DNA of 64,000 bases from Rubellimicrobium sp. (GCA_020852925.1 JADYZU010000020.1:124001-188000); one strand, 5' to 3'; counted from the stretch's first letter, positions 39,007-48,230 are shown. Numbers and translations: made by a program. The notes: generated from the sequence alone by a model not told the origin.

Positions 39007-39338
39007 GGACGGTCCTGCCGCTCTGCCTTGCCCTCGGGGCCTGTGGCGGGGCGGCGCCTGTGCCGCAGCAGTCGGCGGCGGTGCCCGCGCCTGCGCCTCT
39101 GCCCGTGGGCGCGGCGGATACCTGTGGCGCCGCGTCCCATGCCGGCCTGATCGGGCAAAGGGCGACCGCGCTTGAGCGGGTGCTGCTCATGCGGCCGGTG
39201 CGCCTAATCCGTGACGGGGCGGCGCCGGACGGTTTTCTGCCCGGGCGGATCGGCTTTCACATCGCCATCCCGCCCGGCACCCCGCCGGATCTGCCGGTCA
39301 CGCTAGCCGAACGGATCACCGCGATCTCCTGCGGCTGA
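38997..39338 (+). CDS. Small lipoprotein, degenerate I78-like domain (4 of 4)
   Basis: 113 residues from a TTG at 38997 (a second TTG at 39003 overlaps the stop of copy 3). The lipobox is LGAC, followed by a long Pro/Ala linker and TCGAASHAGLIGQRATAL. The second half lacks the usual PG-x-x-x-T-x-D and RxN elements but keeps the final ITAISCG. It is probably a diverged member coupled by translation to copy 3. The start codon is uncertain. Confidence 0.65.
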   Translation: MRLRTVLPLCLALGACGGAAPVPQQSAAVPAPAPLPVGAADTCGAASHAGLIGQRATALERVLLMRPVRLIRDGAAPDGFLPGRIGFHIAIPPGTPPDLPVTLAERITAISCG

Positions 39339-39380
39339 TGGCGCTTGATTTGCCGGTGGCGCATCGCGCACACTCGGCCC

Positions 39381-39722
39381 ATGGCGCCCGTTCCCCCGAT
39401 CCCCTTCCCGCGCTCCTCGCCCGAGGTGACGGCCTTTCACCGCACGGAACTGGCGCCGATCCTGGGCATCTATGGCCGCATGGTTGCCGCAGGGGAATGG
39501 GGTGACTATGCGATCACGACCCTGCCCGGCCTGGCGGTCTTTGCGATCTTCCGGCGCAGCGCCGAAAGCCCGCTGTTCCGCGTCGAGAAACGCCCGGCCT
39601 TGCGGCTGCGGCAGGGGCAATATGCGGTGGTCGGCGCCGAGGGGCAGGTGCTGCGGCGGGGCAACGACCTGCCGCAGGTGCTGCGTGTGCTCGAAACCCG
39701 GCGATTGCGGGCGGTGGACTGA
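39381..39722 (+). CDS. DUF2794 domain protein
   Basis: 113 residues from the ATG at 39381. The core reads FHRTELAPILGIYGRMVAAGEWGDYAI, then VFAIFRRSAESPLFRVEK and LRRGNDLPQVLRVLE. This is the alphaproteobacterial DUF2794 pattern, a family of unknown function. The ORF track start at 39345 adds 12 non-conserved residues. It converges with the NlpC/P60 gene with 7 bp between the stops. Confidence 0.85.
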   Translation: MAPVPPIPFPRSSPEVTAFHRTELAPILGIYGRMVAAGEWGDYAITTLPGLAVFAIFRRSAESPLFRVEKRPALRLRQGQYAVVGAEGQVLRRGNDLPQVLRVLETRRLRAVD

Positions 39723-39729
39723 TCGCGGG

Positions 39730-40551
39730 CTACAGCCGCTTGCGCATCACCACCTCGCCGTCGCCCTGCGCGCGGATGCGCAGTTCGGCCGCCCCAAGCG
39801 GTTCATAGGCGACTGCCATGTGATGGGCATTGGCATGGATCAGCGTTTCCTCGTCCACGACCAGGGCGACATGGCCCTTCCAGAACCACAGGTCGCCGCG
39901 TTTCGGTGGCGCCCATGTCTCGTGCCCGAGTGCGGCGAGTTGCAGGTCGCTGTCGCCGGGGCAGGCGATGTCGCAGGCCAGATGCGCCGCCTGCACAAGG
40001 CCGGAACAGTCGATCCCGAGGATGGAATTGCCGCCCCACAGATAGGGCACCCCGAAAAAGAGCTGTGCCACCGTCACCGGATCGGCAAAGGGCCGGTCAA
40101 GCGGGCGCAGGTGCTTTTTCGGGATATAGCCATCGGCGGTTTCCCAGAAATGCCGGCATTCGGCGACGACGGCAATCCGTGCGCCAAAGGACAGATGCGC
40201 GCGATCGGGCGACTTGATGCTCTCGGCCTCGTAAAGATGCGTGGCCGGAACCGCGACCCGGTGGGTGGCGGGGCGCGGGGCGCCAAGGGCGGCGCTGCGC
40301 ATGTAGCCCACATAACCGTCCCGCACCGCGCGCACGAAAGCCCAGCCCTCCAGCCGCTCGTAGACCAGAACCTCTTCGCCCCACAAAAGCTGACGGTCGC
40401 GCATGGCGCCGGGGGCGGGGCGCAGATCCTCGAGCGGGGCGGTGACGCGGGCGGGGGCCCCCGCCACGAACCGCGCCGCCCTCACCTTGCCCTCAAGCGC
40501 CGGATCGGCGACGCGCCCGTTCGATGCGGTCAGGCGGCGGTCCATGGTCAT
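39730..40551 (-). CDS. NlpC/P60 family peptidoglycan peptidase with SH3-like domain
   Basis: 273 residues. Bacterial SH3-like domains occupy about residues 35-145 (for example EEVLVYERLEGWAFVRAVRDGYVGYM). The NlpC/P60 domain follows with the catalytic Cys in GIDCSGLVQAAH and His in WKGHVALVVDE, plus a third polar residue in HANAHHMAV. It resembles gamma-D-glutamyl-L-diamino acid endopeptidases (dipeptidyl-peptidase VI type) acting on cell-wall peptides. No signal peptide is seen, so a cytoplasmic muropeptide-recycling role is possible. It overlaps the M17 gene by 4 bp. Confidence 0.9.
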   Translation of the reverse strand: MTMDRRLTASNGRVADPALEGKVRAARFVAGAPARVTAPLEDLRPAPGAMRDRQLLWGEEVLVYERLEGWAFVRAVRDGYVGYMRSAALGAPRPATHRVAVPATHLYEAESIKSPDRAHLSFGARIAVVAECRHFWETADGYIPKKHLRPLDRPFADPVTVAQLFFGVPYLWGGNSILGIDCSGLVQAAHLACDIACPGDSDLQLAALGHETWAPPKRGDLWFWKGHVALVVDEETLIHANAHHMAVAYEPLGAAELRIRAQGDGEVVMRKRL

Positions 40552-41927
40552 ATTCCCAAAAGCGCCGGCAGCGCCGCGAACAGCGCCCGCGCGCCCTGCC
40601 CCACCCCGCCCTTGGGACGTGCCGGGGCGGCCTTCGGCTGCCAGCCGTAGATGTCGAAATGCAGGTAGCGCGCCGGCGCAAAACGGCGCAGGAACAGTGC
40701 CGCCGTGATCGAACCGGCCATCCCCCCCGATGGCGCATTGTCCAGATCGGCGATCCCCGGTTCGATCAGCGCCTCGTAGGGGGCGTGAAAGGGCATCCGC
40801 CAGACCGGATCGCGCACCGTCGCGGCGGCGGCGGCAATGGCGGCGGCATCGGCATCGTCACTGGCATAGAAGGGCGCCAGATCGGCCCCGACCGCCACCC
40901 GCGCCGCGCCCGTCAGCGTCGCCATCGACAGCGTGAGATCGGCCGGATCCTCGCCCGCCAGAGCCAGCGCATCGGCCAGCACCAGCCGCCCCTCGGCATC
41001 GGTGTTGTTCACCTCGACCGAAAGGCCCTTGCGCGAGGTCAGGATGTCCTGCGGGCGGAAACTGTCGGGGCCGACGCTGTTCTCGACTGCCGGGATGATC
41101 ACCCGCAGCCGCAGCCCGAGTCCTTCGCCCATCACCATCGCCGCAAGGCCAAGCACGGTCGCGGCGCCGCCCATGTCCTTTTTCATCAGGCCCATCGACG
41201 CCGCCGGCTTGAGATCGAGGCCGCCGGTGTCAAAGCAGACGCCCTTGCCCACAAGGGTCAGGCTCGGGCCGGAGTGACCCCAGCGCAGGTCGATGAGGCG
41301 CGGCGCGCGCGCAGGTGATGCGGCGCGGCCGACTGCGTGGATCAGGGGAAATCCGGGCAGAAGATCGTCCCCGGTGACGACCTGGAGGCTGGCCCCGTGC
41401 CGGTCGGCAAGGGCACGCGCCGCCCCCTCGAGATCGGCCGGGCCCATGTCGGCGGCCGGCGTGTTGATGAGGTCGCGCGTCAGCGCCTCGGCATTGGCGA
41501 TCCGTTCGGTCCGGGCGTGGTCGATGCCCTCCGGCGCGCACAGCATGGCCTGGGCCGCATCGCTGCTGCGGTAGCGGGCGAAACGGTAGGATTCGAGCAG
41601 CCAGCCCAGCGCCGCCTCCTCGAGCGAGGCGCCGGACAGCCCCTCGAGCCGATAGGTGCCGGCGGGCAGGCGCCGCGCGGCCTGGGCGATCAGGAACCGC
41701 TCGCGCGCCTGCTCGGCCGCGCTGCCCGTGCCGACCAGCGCCACGGCAATCGCGCCCGTGCCGTCCGGAAGCACCGCCACCTCGCCGCCCCTGGCGCGAA
41801 ATCCGTTGGCCCGCGCCCATCCCGCCTGTGGCCCGGGCAGGCCATCGAGCACGGGGTCAAGATTGTCGGGCGCGACCGCGATCAGGCGGATCGCGGCGGA
41901 ATCGTCAGGAGCAAAGGCAAGGGTCAT
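40548..41927 (-). CDS. M17-family leucyl aminopeptidase
   Basis: 459 residues from the ATG at 41925-41927. The catalytic domain has LTLVGKGVCFDTGGLDLKP, MKKDMGGAATVLGLA and the metal-binding signature NNTDAEGRLVLADAL, all intact. The N-terminal domain is variable, as usual in the family. It releases N-terminal amino acids from peptides using two metal ions. It is coupled to the NlpC/P60 gene, and together they could degrade cell-wall peptides for recycling. Confidence 0.94.
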   Translation of the reverse strand: MTLAFAPDDSAAIRLIAVAPDNLDPVLDGLPGPQAGWARANGFRARGGEVAVLPDGTGAIAVALVGTGSAAEQARERFLIAQAARRLPAGTYRLEGLSGASLEEAALGWLLESYRFARYRSSDAAQAMLCAPEGIDHARTERIANAEALTRDLINTPAADMGPADLEGAARALADRHGASLQVVTGDDLLPGFPLIHAVGRAASPARAPRLIDLRWGHSGPSLTLVGKGVCFDTGGLDLKPAASMGLMKKDMGGAATVLGLAAMVMGEGLGLRLRVIIPAVENSVGPDSFRPQDILTSRKGLSVEVNNTDAEGRLVLADALALAGEDPADLTLSMATLTGAARVAVGADLAPFYASDDADAAAIAAAAATVRDPVWRMPFHAPYEALIEPGIADLDNAPSGGMAGSITAALFLRRFAPARYLHFDIYGWQPKAAPARPKGGVGQGARALFAALPALLGI

Positions 41928-41995
41928 GGCATGGGTCCGCTTCGTGCCGCGCCACACTATCCCGATGCGCCCCCGCCGCAAGGCGGTTCACCCCC

Positions 41996-42409
41996 TCAGG
42001 CGCCGGGCATCCGCAGGTTCGAGATGAGTTCGAGCGCCCGCCCCCCCAACCGCAGAAGCCGCGCCACCGTCGCGGCAAGGGCCGCGCCGTCCGCCCCGAT
42101 GGCGCAGGCGCCGGCCTGTTCGGCCGCGCGCACCAGTTCCGGCAGGCCCACGGTGCGGGCCATGGTGACGATGGCCTCCGCCTCGGCCGGGATCGAGAGG
42201 CAGGCGCCCTGACCGTAAAGCACCGCGATCCGGTCAAGGCGGAGCGCGAGATCCTCGGCCGAATGGGCCATCAGCGCCCGCGTCGCCTGCGTCCCGTCGC
42301 GCAGGTGCAACCGGCCCAGCGTATCGGGATCCAGGCACAGCGACAGGTGCGGGCGCAGGCGGGTGACGCGGGTAGGGCCGTGCGGCCCGGGGGGCAGGTG
42401 ATGCGACAT
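41996..42409 (-). CDS. Hypothetical protein
   Basis: 137 residues, starting MSHHLPPGPHGPTRVTRLRPHL. The codon pattern looks like its neighbours, and a plausible ATG begins 68 bp upstream of the M17 gene on the same strand. No catalytic motif, signal peptide or membrane helix is visible. The C-terminal half is Ala/Leu-rich and probably helical (VRAAEQAGACAIGADGAALAATVARLLRLG). I do not recognise the family. Confidence 0.6.
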   Translation of the reverse strand: MSHHLPPGPHGPTRVTRLRPHLSLCLDPDTLGRLHLRDGTQATRALMAHSAEDLALRLDRIAVLYGQGACLSIPAEAEAIVTMARTVGLPELVRAAEQAGACAIGADGAALAATVARLLRLGGRALELISNLRMPGA

Positions 42410-42528
42410 GGCTGCATTCTCGTGCGGCGTGGTTCAGAACCCGTTGCCGCGTGCGCGAGAAAACCCCTCGAATTTCCTGATAATGCCGCCTATTCAGGGT
42501 CCGCATTGCATCGCGGAAGGATAGACGC

Positions 42529-43176
42529 ATGAGAACCGTGCGCCCGCTGCCGGAATATCTGGTTCGCCGCTATCATGGCTGGAAGGCCACCACCTATCAG
42601 GATAACGCCGCCTGGTTCCGACGTCTGGCCGAGGGCGGACAGCATCCGCGCGCCATGGTCATCGCCTGTTGCGATTCGCGGGTCTATGTCACCGGCATCT
42701 TCGGCGGCGATCAGGGAGAGTTCTTCATCCATCGCAACATCGCCAATCTCGTACCGCCGTTCACCGACGACGAGAACCACCACGGCACATCGGCCACGAT
42801 CGAATATGCGGTCAGGACGCTGAAGGTCGCGCATATCATCGTGCTGGGCCATTCCGGCTGTGGCGGGGTGCAGGGCTGCTATGACATGAGCCTTGGACAG
42901 GCGCCGGATCTCGAGCAATCGACCAGTTTCGTCGGCCGCTGGATGGACATCCTGACCCCAGCCTATGCCGATCTGCCTCCGGGCGATCGCGACACGCGGT
43001 TGCGCGCCTTCGAGAAGGCGGCGGTCGTGGCATCGCTGAACAATCTCATGACCTTCCCCTTCGTGCGCGAGGCGGTCGAGGGCGGGCGCATGACGCTGCA
43101 CGGGCTGTGGAACGACATCGGCGAGGGCGGCCTCGAATTCTGGGACGAGGAGCGCCGGGTGTTCCTGCCGGTCTGA
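42529..43176 (+). CDS. Beta-type carbonic anhydrase
   Basis: Interconverts carbon dioxide and bicarbonate. It has 215 residues with zinc ligands in VIACCDSRVY (Cys, with the Asp-Arg dyad) and in LGHSGCGGVQG (His and Cys). The segment FIHRNIANLVPP is the expected R-N-x-A-N motif. The length is right for bacterial beta-class enzymes. It is divergent from the hypothetical gene, with a 119-bp gap, and converges with the MFS gene behind it. Confidence 0.94.
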   Translation: MRTVRPLPEYLVRRYHGWKATTYQDNAAWFRRLAEGGQHPRAMVIACCDSRVYVTGIFGGDQGEFFIHRNIANLVPPFTDDENHHGTSATIEYAVRTLKVAHIIVLGHSGCGGVQGCYDMSLGQAPDLEQSTSFVGRWMDILTPAYADLPPGDRDTRLRAFEKAAVVASLNNLMTFPFVREAVEGGRMTLHGLWNDIGEGGLEFWDEERRVFLPV

Positions 43177-43180
43177 CCCC

Positions 43181-44335
43181 TCAGCGCCGCCGGTGCCCCA
43201 GGGCGCCGGCGGTCAGCAGGCTGAGCAGCACCAGGGGCAGCCCCACGCCGAACGAGGCGCGGATGCCCCAGCGTTCCGCGATCAGGCCCAGAAGCGGCGG
43301 GCCAAGCAGGAACACCACGAACGAGAACTGCGCCAGCGCCGCGACATTGAGCGAGGCCGGCCGGTCGGTCCGTTGCGCCGCTGCCGACATGGCAAGCGGA
43401 AAGATCGCGGACGATCCGACCCCGATCAGGCCAAAGCCCACGAGCGACATGAGCCAGTGCGGCGAGAACACCACCGTCAGGCACCCGGCCAGAAGCAGAC
43501 CCAGCAACAGCCGCGACACGCGCACAGGCGAATAGCGGGTGATGAACCCGTCGGCGACGAACCGGGCCAGCGCCTGGCTGAGCGCGGCCACCGCCACCGC
43601 GAGGCCGGCGATGAAGGGCCCCGCAGCGAATTCGTTGCGCATGTAGATCGCGCCCCAGTCCATGCTCCCCCCCTCGAGCAGCATGGCCGAGAGCGTGACC
43701 GCGACCAGAATCAGGATCGCACCGGTCGGCAGGGCGAATTTCGGCGCCGCGGTGGCCACGATTTCATGACGTGCGGGCGCGGGCGTGAACTCCGACATGA
43801 ACAGCGCCAGCGCGAGGATCACCAGCGGCACGACCAGCGCCAGATGCATCTGCGGGCTGATGCCGGCCAGCGCCATGAGCGAGCCGAACAGCCCGGCCCC
43901 GAAAAAGCCGAAGGACCAGAAGGCATGCGCCCGGTTCATGATGCGGAATCCCGCAGCATGTTCGACCCGGTCCGCCTCGACGTTCAGGATGATCTCGATA
44001 CCGCCGATGACAAGGCCCACCGGGATCAGGAGGAGGAAGAACGCCAGCGGCGAGGTGGCGAAGGTGGCGATGGCATAGAACAGCGCCAGCGCCGGGATCA
44101 GGGCAAGGAGGGCCCGCCGATAGCCGATCCTGTCAAGAAACGGCGCCGCGAGGGTCAGCGAGATCATCGTGCCCACGGGCGCTCCGATCAGCGCGATGCC
44201 GAACGCCCCTTCCTGCACGCCCATCGCTTCCTGCACTGCGGGCAGGCGCGGAAAGATGTTGCCCATGGCAAAGGAATAGATCGCAAACCCGGCAAACACG
44301 CGCCGCGGCGCGGTCATGAAACGATCGACAAGCAT
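43181..44335 (-). CDS. MFS transporter
   Basis: 384 residues from the ATG at 44333-44335; the ORF track start at 44353 is a TTG. About 12 hydrophobic segments are seen. Its N-terminus (FAIYSFAMGNIFPRLPAVQEAMG) and ALIGAPVGTMISLTLAAPFLDRIGYRRALL fit the YbjJ/FucP-like MFS subgroup often called MFS_1. The substrate is unknown. It ends 4 bp from the carbonic anhydrase stop (convergent). Confidence 0.82.
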   Translation of the reverse strand: MLVDRFMTAPRRVFAGFAIYSFAMGNIFPRLPAVQEAMGVQEGAFGIALIGAPVGTMISLTLAAPFLDRIGYRRALLALIPALALFYAIATFATSPLAFFLLLIPVGLVIGGIEIILNVEADRVEHAAGFRIMNRAHAFWSFGFFGAGLFGSLMALAGISPQMHLALVVPLVILALALFMSEFTPAPARHEIVATAAPKFALPTGAILILVAVTLSAMLLEGGSMDWGAIYMRNEFAAGPFIAGLAVAVAALSQALARFVADGFITRYSPVRVSRLLLGLLLAGCLTVVFSPHWLMSLVGFGLIGVGSSAIFPLAMSAAAQRTDRPASLNVAALAQFSFVVFLLGPPLLGLIAERWGIRASFGVGLPLVLLSLLTAGALGHRRR

Positions 44336-44435
44336 GGAGGGGCCTTCGCGCAATGTTCCCGTGACGGTTAGCGCGAACGCACCCCTTCGGCAATGGCCGC
44401 GCGACCGGCGCGCGCGGCCCCCGGTCAGTCCCGGC

Positions 44436-45458
44436 TCAGCCCTTTTTCAGGACGCGCTGGCCCAGCACTTCGGCGATCTGCACGGCATTGAGCGCGGCAC
44501 CCTTGCGCAGGTTGTCCGAGACGCACCACAGGTTGATGCCGTTCTCGATCGTTGGGTCCTGGCGGATGCGGCTGACATAGGTGGCATAGTCGCCCACGCA
44601 TTCGACCGGCGTGACATAGCCGCCCGCCTCGCGCTTGTCGACGACCAGGACACCAGGCGATTCGCGCAGGATCTCGCGGGCCTCGTCCTCGTCGAGGAAG
44701 TCCTCGAACTCGATGTTGATCGATTCCGAATGGCCGACGAACACCGGAACGCGCACGCAGGTCGCCGTCACCTTGATCGCGGGGTCGAGGATCTTCTTGG
44801 TCTCGGCCGACATCTTCCACTCTTCCTTGGTGTCGCCGGAATCGAGGAACACGTCGATATGGGGGATGACGTTGAAGGCGATCTGCCGCGGATAGACCTT
44901 GGGCGCCACCTCCTGCCCGGGCACATACATGCCCTTGGTCTGGTCCCACAACTCGTCGATGGCCTCCTTGCCGGTGCCCGAGACCGACTGATAGGTCGAA
45001 ACCACCACGCGGCGGATGCGCGCCCGGTCGTGCAGCGGCTTCAGCGCCACCACCATCTGCGCGGTCGAGCAGTTGGGGTTGGCGATGATGTTCTTCTTCG
45101 CATAGCCCATGACCGCGTCGGCGTTCACCTCGGGCACGACGAGGGGCACGTCGGGGTCGTAGCGATAGAGCGAGGAATTGTCGATGACGATGCAGCCTGC
45201 CGCCGCCGCCCGCGGGGCGTGAACCTTGGTCGCGTCCGAGCCGATGGCAAACAGCGCGATGTCCCAGCCAGCGAAATCGAACTGCTCGAGATCCTGGGTC
45301 TTCAGGGTGCGGTCGCCAAAGCTCACCTCGGTGCCGAGCGACCTGCGCGAAGCGAGAGCGGCGATCTCGTCCACCGGAAACTCGCGTTCGGCGAGGATGT
45401 TGAGCATTTCGCGGCCCACGTTGCCGGTGGCGCCAACGACGACGACCCTGTAGCCCAT
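44436..45458 (-). CDS. asd: Aspartate-semialdehyde dehydrogenase
   Basis: Makes aspartate semialdehyde for lysine, threonine, methionine and diaminopimelate. The product is 340 residues from the ATG at 45456-45458 (MGYRVVVVGATGNVGREML), with AAGGAG upstream. The NADP motif is GATGNVG, the catalytic Cys is in ANPNCSTAQMV, and the late ESINIEFE region is present. Length and motifs are typical. Confidence 0.97.
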   Translation of the reverse strand: MGYRVVVVGATGNVGREMLNILAEREFPVDEIAALASRRSLGTEVSFGDRTLKTQDLEQFDFAGWDIALFAIGSDATKVHAPRAAAAGCIVIDNSSLYRYDPDVPLVVPEVNADAVMGYAKKNIIANPNCSTAQMVVALKPLHDRARIRRVVVSTYQSVSGTGKEAIDELWDQTKGMYVPGQEVAPKVYPRQIAFNVIPHIDVFLDSGDTKEEWKMSAETKKILDPAIKVTATCVRVPVFVGHSESINIEFEDFLDEDEAREILRESPGVLVVDKREAGGYVTPVECVGDYATYVSRIRQDPTIENGINLWCVSDNLRKGAALNAVQIAEVLGQRVLKKG

Positions 45459-45527
45459 CGGGCATCTCCTTCGCATGAAACGCCGGCCGCTATAGCGCCG
45501 ATGCGCCGCAGGGGGAAGGGGTGCCCC

Positions 45528-46703
45528 TCAGCGCGCCGCCCTTCTGGTCACGAGAACCGGCACAAGCCCGGCAGCCTGCACCAGCGCGAAGAACAGGAAC
45601 AGCCGGCCAAAGGCATCGGCCCCCGCTCCGGCGCCGCCCGCCGCGGTCCAGACCGGGCTGCTGGCCTGCTGGATCAGGCCCACGCCACCGATCGACAGCA
45701 GGTTCATGAAGGTCATGCCCCGCGCCATCAGATGCGGGGGCAGGTGGCCCTTGCCCCAGGCGATGAGCAGCGGGAAATTCGCCCCGGCAAAGCCCACGAC
45801 CGCCAGAAGCACGGTCGAGAACAGGGCATCCGTCCCCGGCAGCAGCGCAAGGACCAGCAGCCCGCCCACAGAAACCGCCGTCGTGACCACCGATGCGACC
45901 CCGGCCCCGCCAAAGAGCCGCTCCATCGGGCCGCAGGCAAAGCTGCCGGCGATCAGGGCCGCGCTCATCAGCAGAAGCGAGCGCCCGATGGCCGTCGCAT
46001 CCGCCCCGAAGACGCCGGCGAAATAGGGCCCGCCCCAGCCGCCCGAAATCCCGGCCGCGGCGGCATAGCTCACGATCAGGACCGCAAACACCGGCCAGAG
46101 CGCCCGGATCCGCATCACCTCGCCGAAGGTGCCGCCCGAATGCCCCTGGGCCCGTTCGGGATCACGCACGAAGGCAAGGACCAGCGCCGCCGCCAGCAGC
46201 GTTACCCAGGCCAGCGCGAACATGGTCGGCCGCCAGCCAAAACCAGTGACCGCAGCGGCAAGGGGCGCGGTGCCGCCGATGTTGCCAAGGCCCCCCACCC
46301 CGATCGTCGCCCCGGCCAGCGTGGCAAAGATCGCGGGCGGATAGACCCGCGCGAAGATGAAATAGGACGAAATCAGGATCGGCCCGCAACCGATCCCGAT
46401 CAGCACCATGGCGACCTTCAGCTGCCAGACCGTCTGCGCCATCGCCACAAGGAAACCGCCGCCCGCTCCGCCGATCAGCAAAAGCACACCCACGGTGCGG
46501 CGCGGCCCGTAACGGTCAAGGCCGATCCCCACCGGAATCTGGCTCGCGGCGAAGGCCAGATACCAGAACCCCGTTGCCTCGGCGATATCGCCGCCGTCGG
46601 CGCCCAGGTCGATGGCCAGCGCGGGCGCAAGCACCGACAGGAACATGCGATAGAACTGCGACAACCCGTAGGCAAGGATGAGAATCGCAATCCCGACCCG
46701 CAC
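45528..46703 (-). CDS. MFS transporter coupled to matB (candidate malonate carrier)
   Basis: 391 residues from a GTG at 46701-46703. It has 12 hydrophobic segments and the MFS loop GIGLDRYGPRRTVGVLLL. N-terminal YGLSQFYRMFLSVLAPAL resembles nitrate/nitrite- and oxalate-type MFS carriers. It lies 6 bp downstream of matB on the same strand, so they are very likely one transcript. A role in malonate or other dicarboxylate uptake is inferred from this linkage only. Confidence 0.8.
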   Translation of the reverse strand: MRVGIAILILAYGLSQFYRMFLSVLAPALAIDLGADGGDIAEATGFWYLAFAASQIPVGIGLDRYGPRRTVGVLLLIGGAGGGFLVAMAQTVWQLKVAMVLIGIGCGPILISSYFIFARVYPPAIFATLAGATIGVGGLGNIGGTAPLAAAVTGFGWRPTMFALAWVTLLAAALVLAFVRDPERAQGHSGGTFGEVMRIRALWPVFAVLIVSYAAAAGISGGWGGPYFAGVFGADATAIGRSLLLMSAALIAGSFACGPMERLFGGAGVASVVTTAVSVGGLLVLALLPGTDALFSTVLLAVVGFAGANFPLLIAWGKGHLPPHLMARGMTFMNLLSIGGVGLIQQASSPVWTAAGGAGAGADAFGRLFLFFALVQAAGLVPVLVTRRAAR

Positions 46704-46709
46704 CCGACC

Positions 46710-48230
46710 TCAACCCCGCTCGCCAAAGAGGCCGGCATGCTGGCGGCGCAACTCGGCCTTCTGCACCTTGCCCATGGCATTGCGCGGCAGGGCATCGACC
46801 AGGACCACGCGCCGCGGCACCTTGAACCGAGCCAGCCTTGCCGTGCAGGCCTCGCGTACCAGATCCGCCGTCGGCGCCGCGCCCGGCCGGGGCACGACGA
46901 TGGCCACCACCCCCTCGCCCAGATCGTCGTGCGGCAGGCCGATCACCGCACTCTCGAGCACGCCCTCGACCGCGTCGATCACCGCCTCGACCTCGGCCGG
47001 GTAGATGTTGAACCCGCCCGAGATCACCAGATCCTTCGCGCGCCCGACGATGGTCACATAGCCGTCGGCCGATTGCGTGCCGATGTCGCCGGTGATGAAC
47101 CAGCCGTCCGGGCGCAACTCCTCGGCGGTCTTTTCCGGCATCCGCCAGTAGCCCTGAAACACGTTCGGCCCGCGCACCTCGATCATGCCGGGCGTGTCGG
47201 GCGGCAGGTCGCGGCCCGCGTCGTCGCGGATGCGCAGCTCCACCTCCGGCAGCGGCATCCCCACCGTGCCCGGTCGCCTCTCGCCGGCATAGGGGTTCGA
47301 TGTGGCCATGTTCAGCTCGGTCATCCCGTAGCGTTCAAGGATCATGTGCCCGGTCGCCGCCTGAAAATCCCGGTGCGTCTGCGCCAGAAGCGGCGCCGAC
47401 CCCGACACGAACAGCCGCATGTGCTCCACCGCCGCGCGCGTCAGCCGCGCATCGGCCACCAGCCGGGTGTAGAAGGTCGGCACCCCCATCATCGTCGTGG
47501 CCTGCGGCATGAGGCGGAACACCTCGTCCGCGTCGAACCGCGGCATGAGGATCATCGCCCCGCCCGCCACCAGCGTGACATTGGTGGCGACGAAAAGCCC
47601 GTGGGTATGGAACACCGGCAGCGCATGCAGCAGGACATCGCGCGCCGTGAACCGCCACGCCTCGGCAAGCACGAGCGCATTCGACAGCAGGTTCCCCTGG
47701 CTCAGCATCGCCCCCTTCGACCGTCCCGTGGTCCCCGAGGTATACAGCAGCGCCGCCAGGTCCCCCGCGCCGCGTGCCACCGGCAGCAGGGGCCCGCGCT
47801 CCTCCTTGTCGGCCAGCGCGGCCAGGCTGCCATCGCCCGCGGTGCCCAGCGTCACCATCCGCACCCCCGCCGCCTCGGCCACCGGCGCCAGACGCGCCGC
47901 AGCCGCCGGCGCGGCCACGAACAGCGCCGGTTCGGCATCGCGCAGGAAATAGTCGATCTCGTCGGGCACATAGGCGGTGTTCAGCGGCAGGAATACCGCG
48001 CCCGCCCCCACACAGGCCGCATAAAGCGCCAGCACATCCGCCGATTTCTCCGCCTGCACCGCCACCCGGTCCCCGGGCCGCACGCCCAGCACGCCCAGCG
48101 CCCGGGCAAACTGCGCGGCCCGCCCCCGGAACTGCGCATGGCTGATCCGCGCGCCGTCGGGCAGGATCAGGAACGTGCCGTCACGCCCGGAACGATGTCC
48201 GAACAGCGCCTCGTGAAATGGATTGGACAT
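46710..48230 (-). CDS. matB: Malonyl-CoA synthetase (MatB-like acyl-CoA ligase)
   Basis: 506-residue ANL-superfamily ligase that activates malonate to malonyl-CoA. The ATG at 48228-48230 (MSNPFHEALF) has a GGAGAAGG ribosome-binding site. The AMP-binding core is LLYTSGTTGRSKGAMLSQGNLLSNA. The A5 region is ILERYGMTELNMATSNPYAGERRPGTVG, with the MatB-type ERYGMTE and an Arg-rich substrate-pocket loop. The hinge is DLVISGGFNIYPAEVE and the C-terminal Lys is in RNAMGKVQK. No matA decarboxylase gene is nearby. Confidence 0.88.
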   Translation of the reverse strand: MSNPFHEALFGHRSGRDGTFLILPDGARISHAQFRGRAAQFARALGVLGVRPGDRVAVQAEKSADVLALYAACVGAGAVFLPLNTAYVPDEIDYFLRDAEPALFVAAPAAAARLAPVAEAAGVRMVTLGTAGDGSLAALADKEERGPLLPVARGAGDLAALLYTSGTTGRSKGAMLSQGNLLSNALVLAEAWRFTARDVLLHALPVFHTHGLFVATNVTLVAGGAMILMPRFDADEVFRLMPQATTMMGVPTFYTRLVADARLTRAAVEHMRLFVSGSAPLLAQTHRDFQAATGHMILERYGMTELNMATSNPYAGERRPGTVGMPLPEVELRIRDDAGRDLPPDTPGMIEVRGPNVFQGYWRMPEKTAEELRPDGWFITGDIGTQSADGYVTIVGRAKDLVISGGFNIYPAEVEAVIDAVEGVLESAVIGLPHDDLGEGVVAIVVPRPGAAPTADLVREACTARLARFKVPRRVVLVDALPRNAMGKVQKAELRRQHAGLFGERG

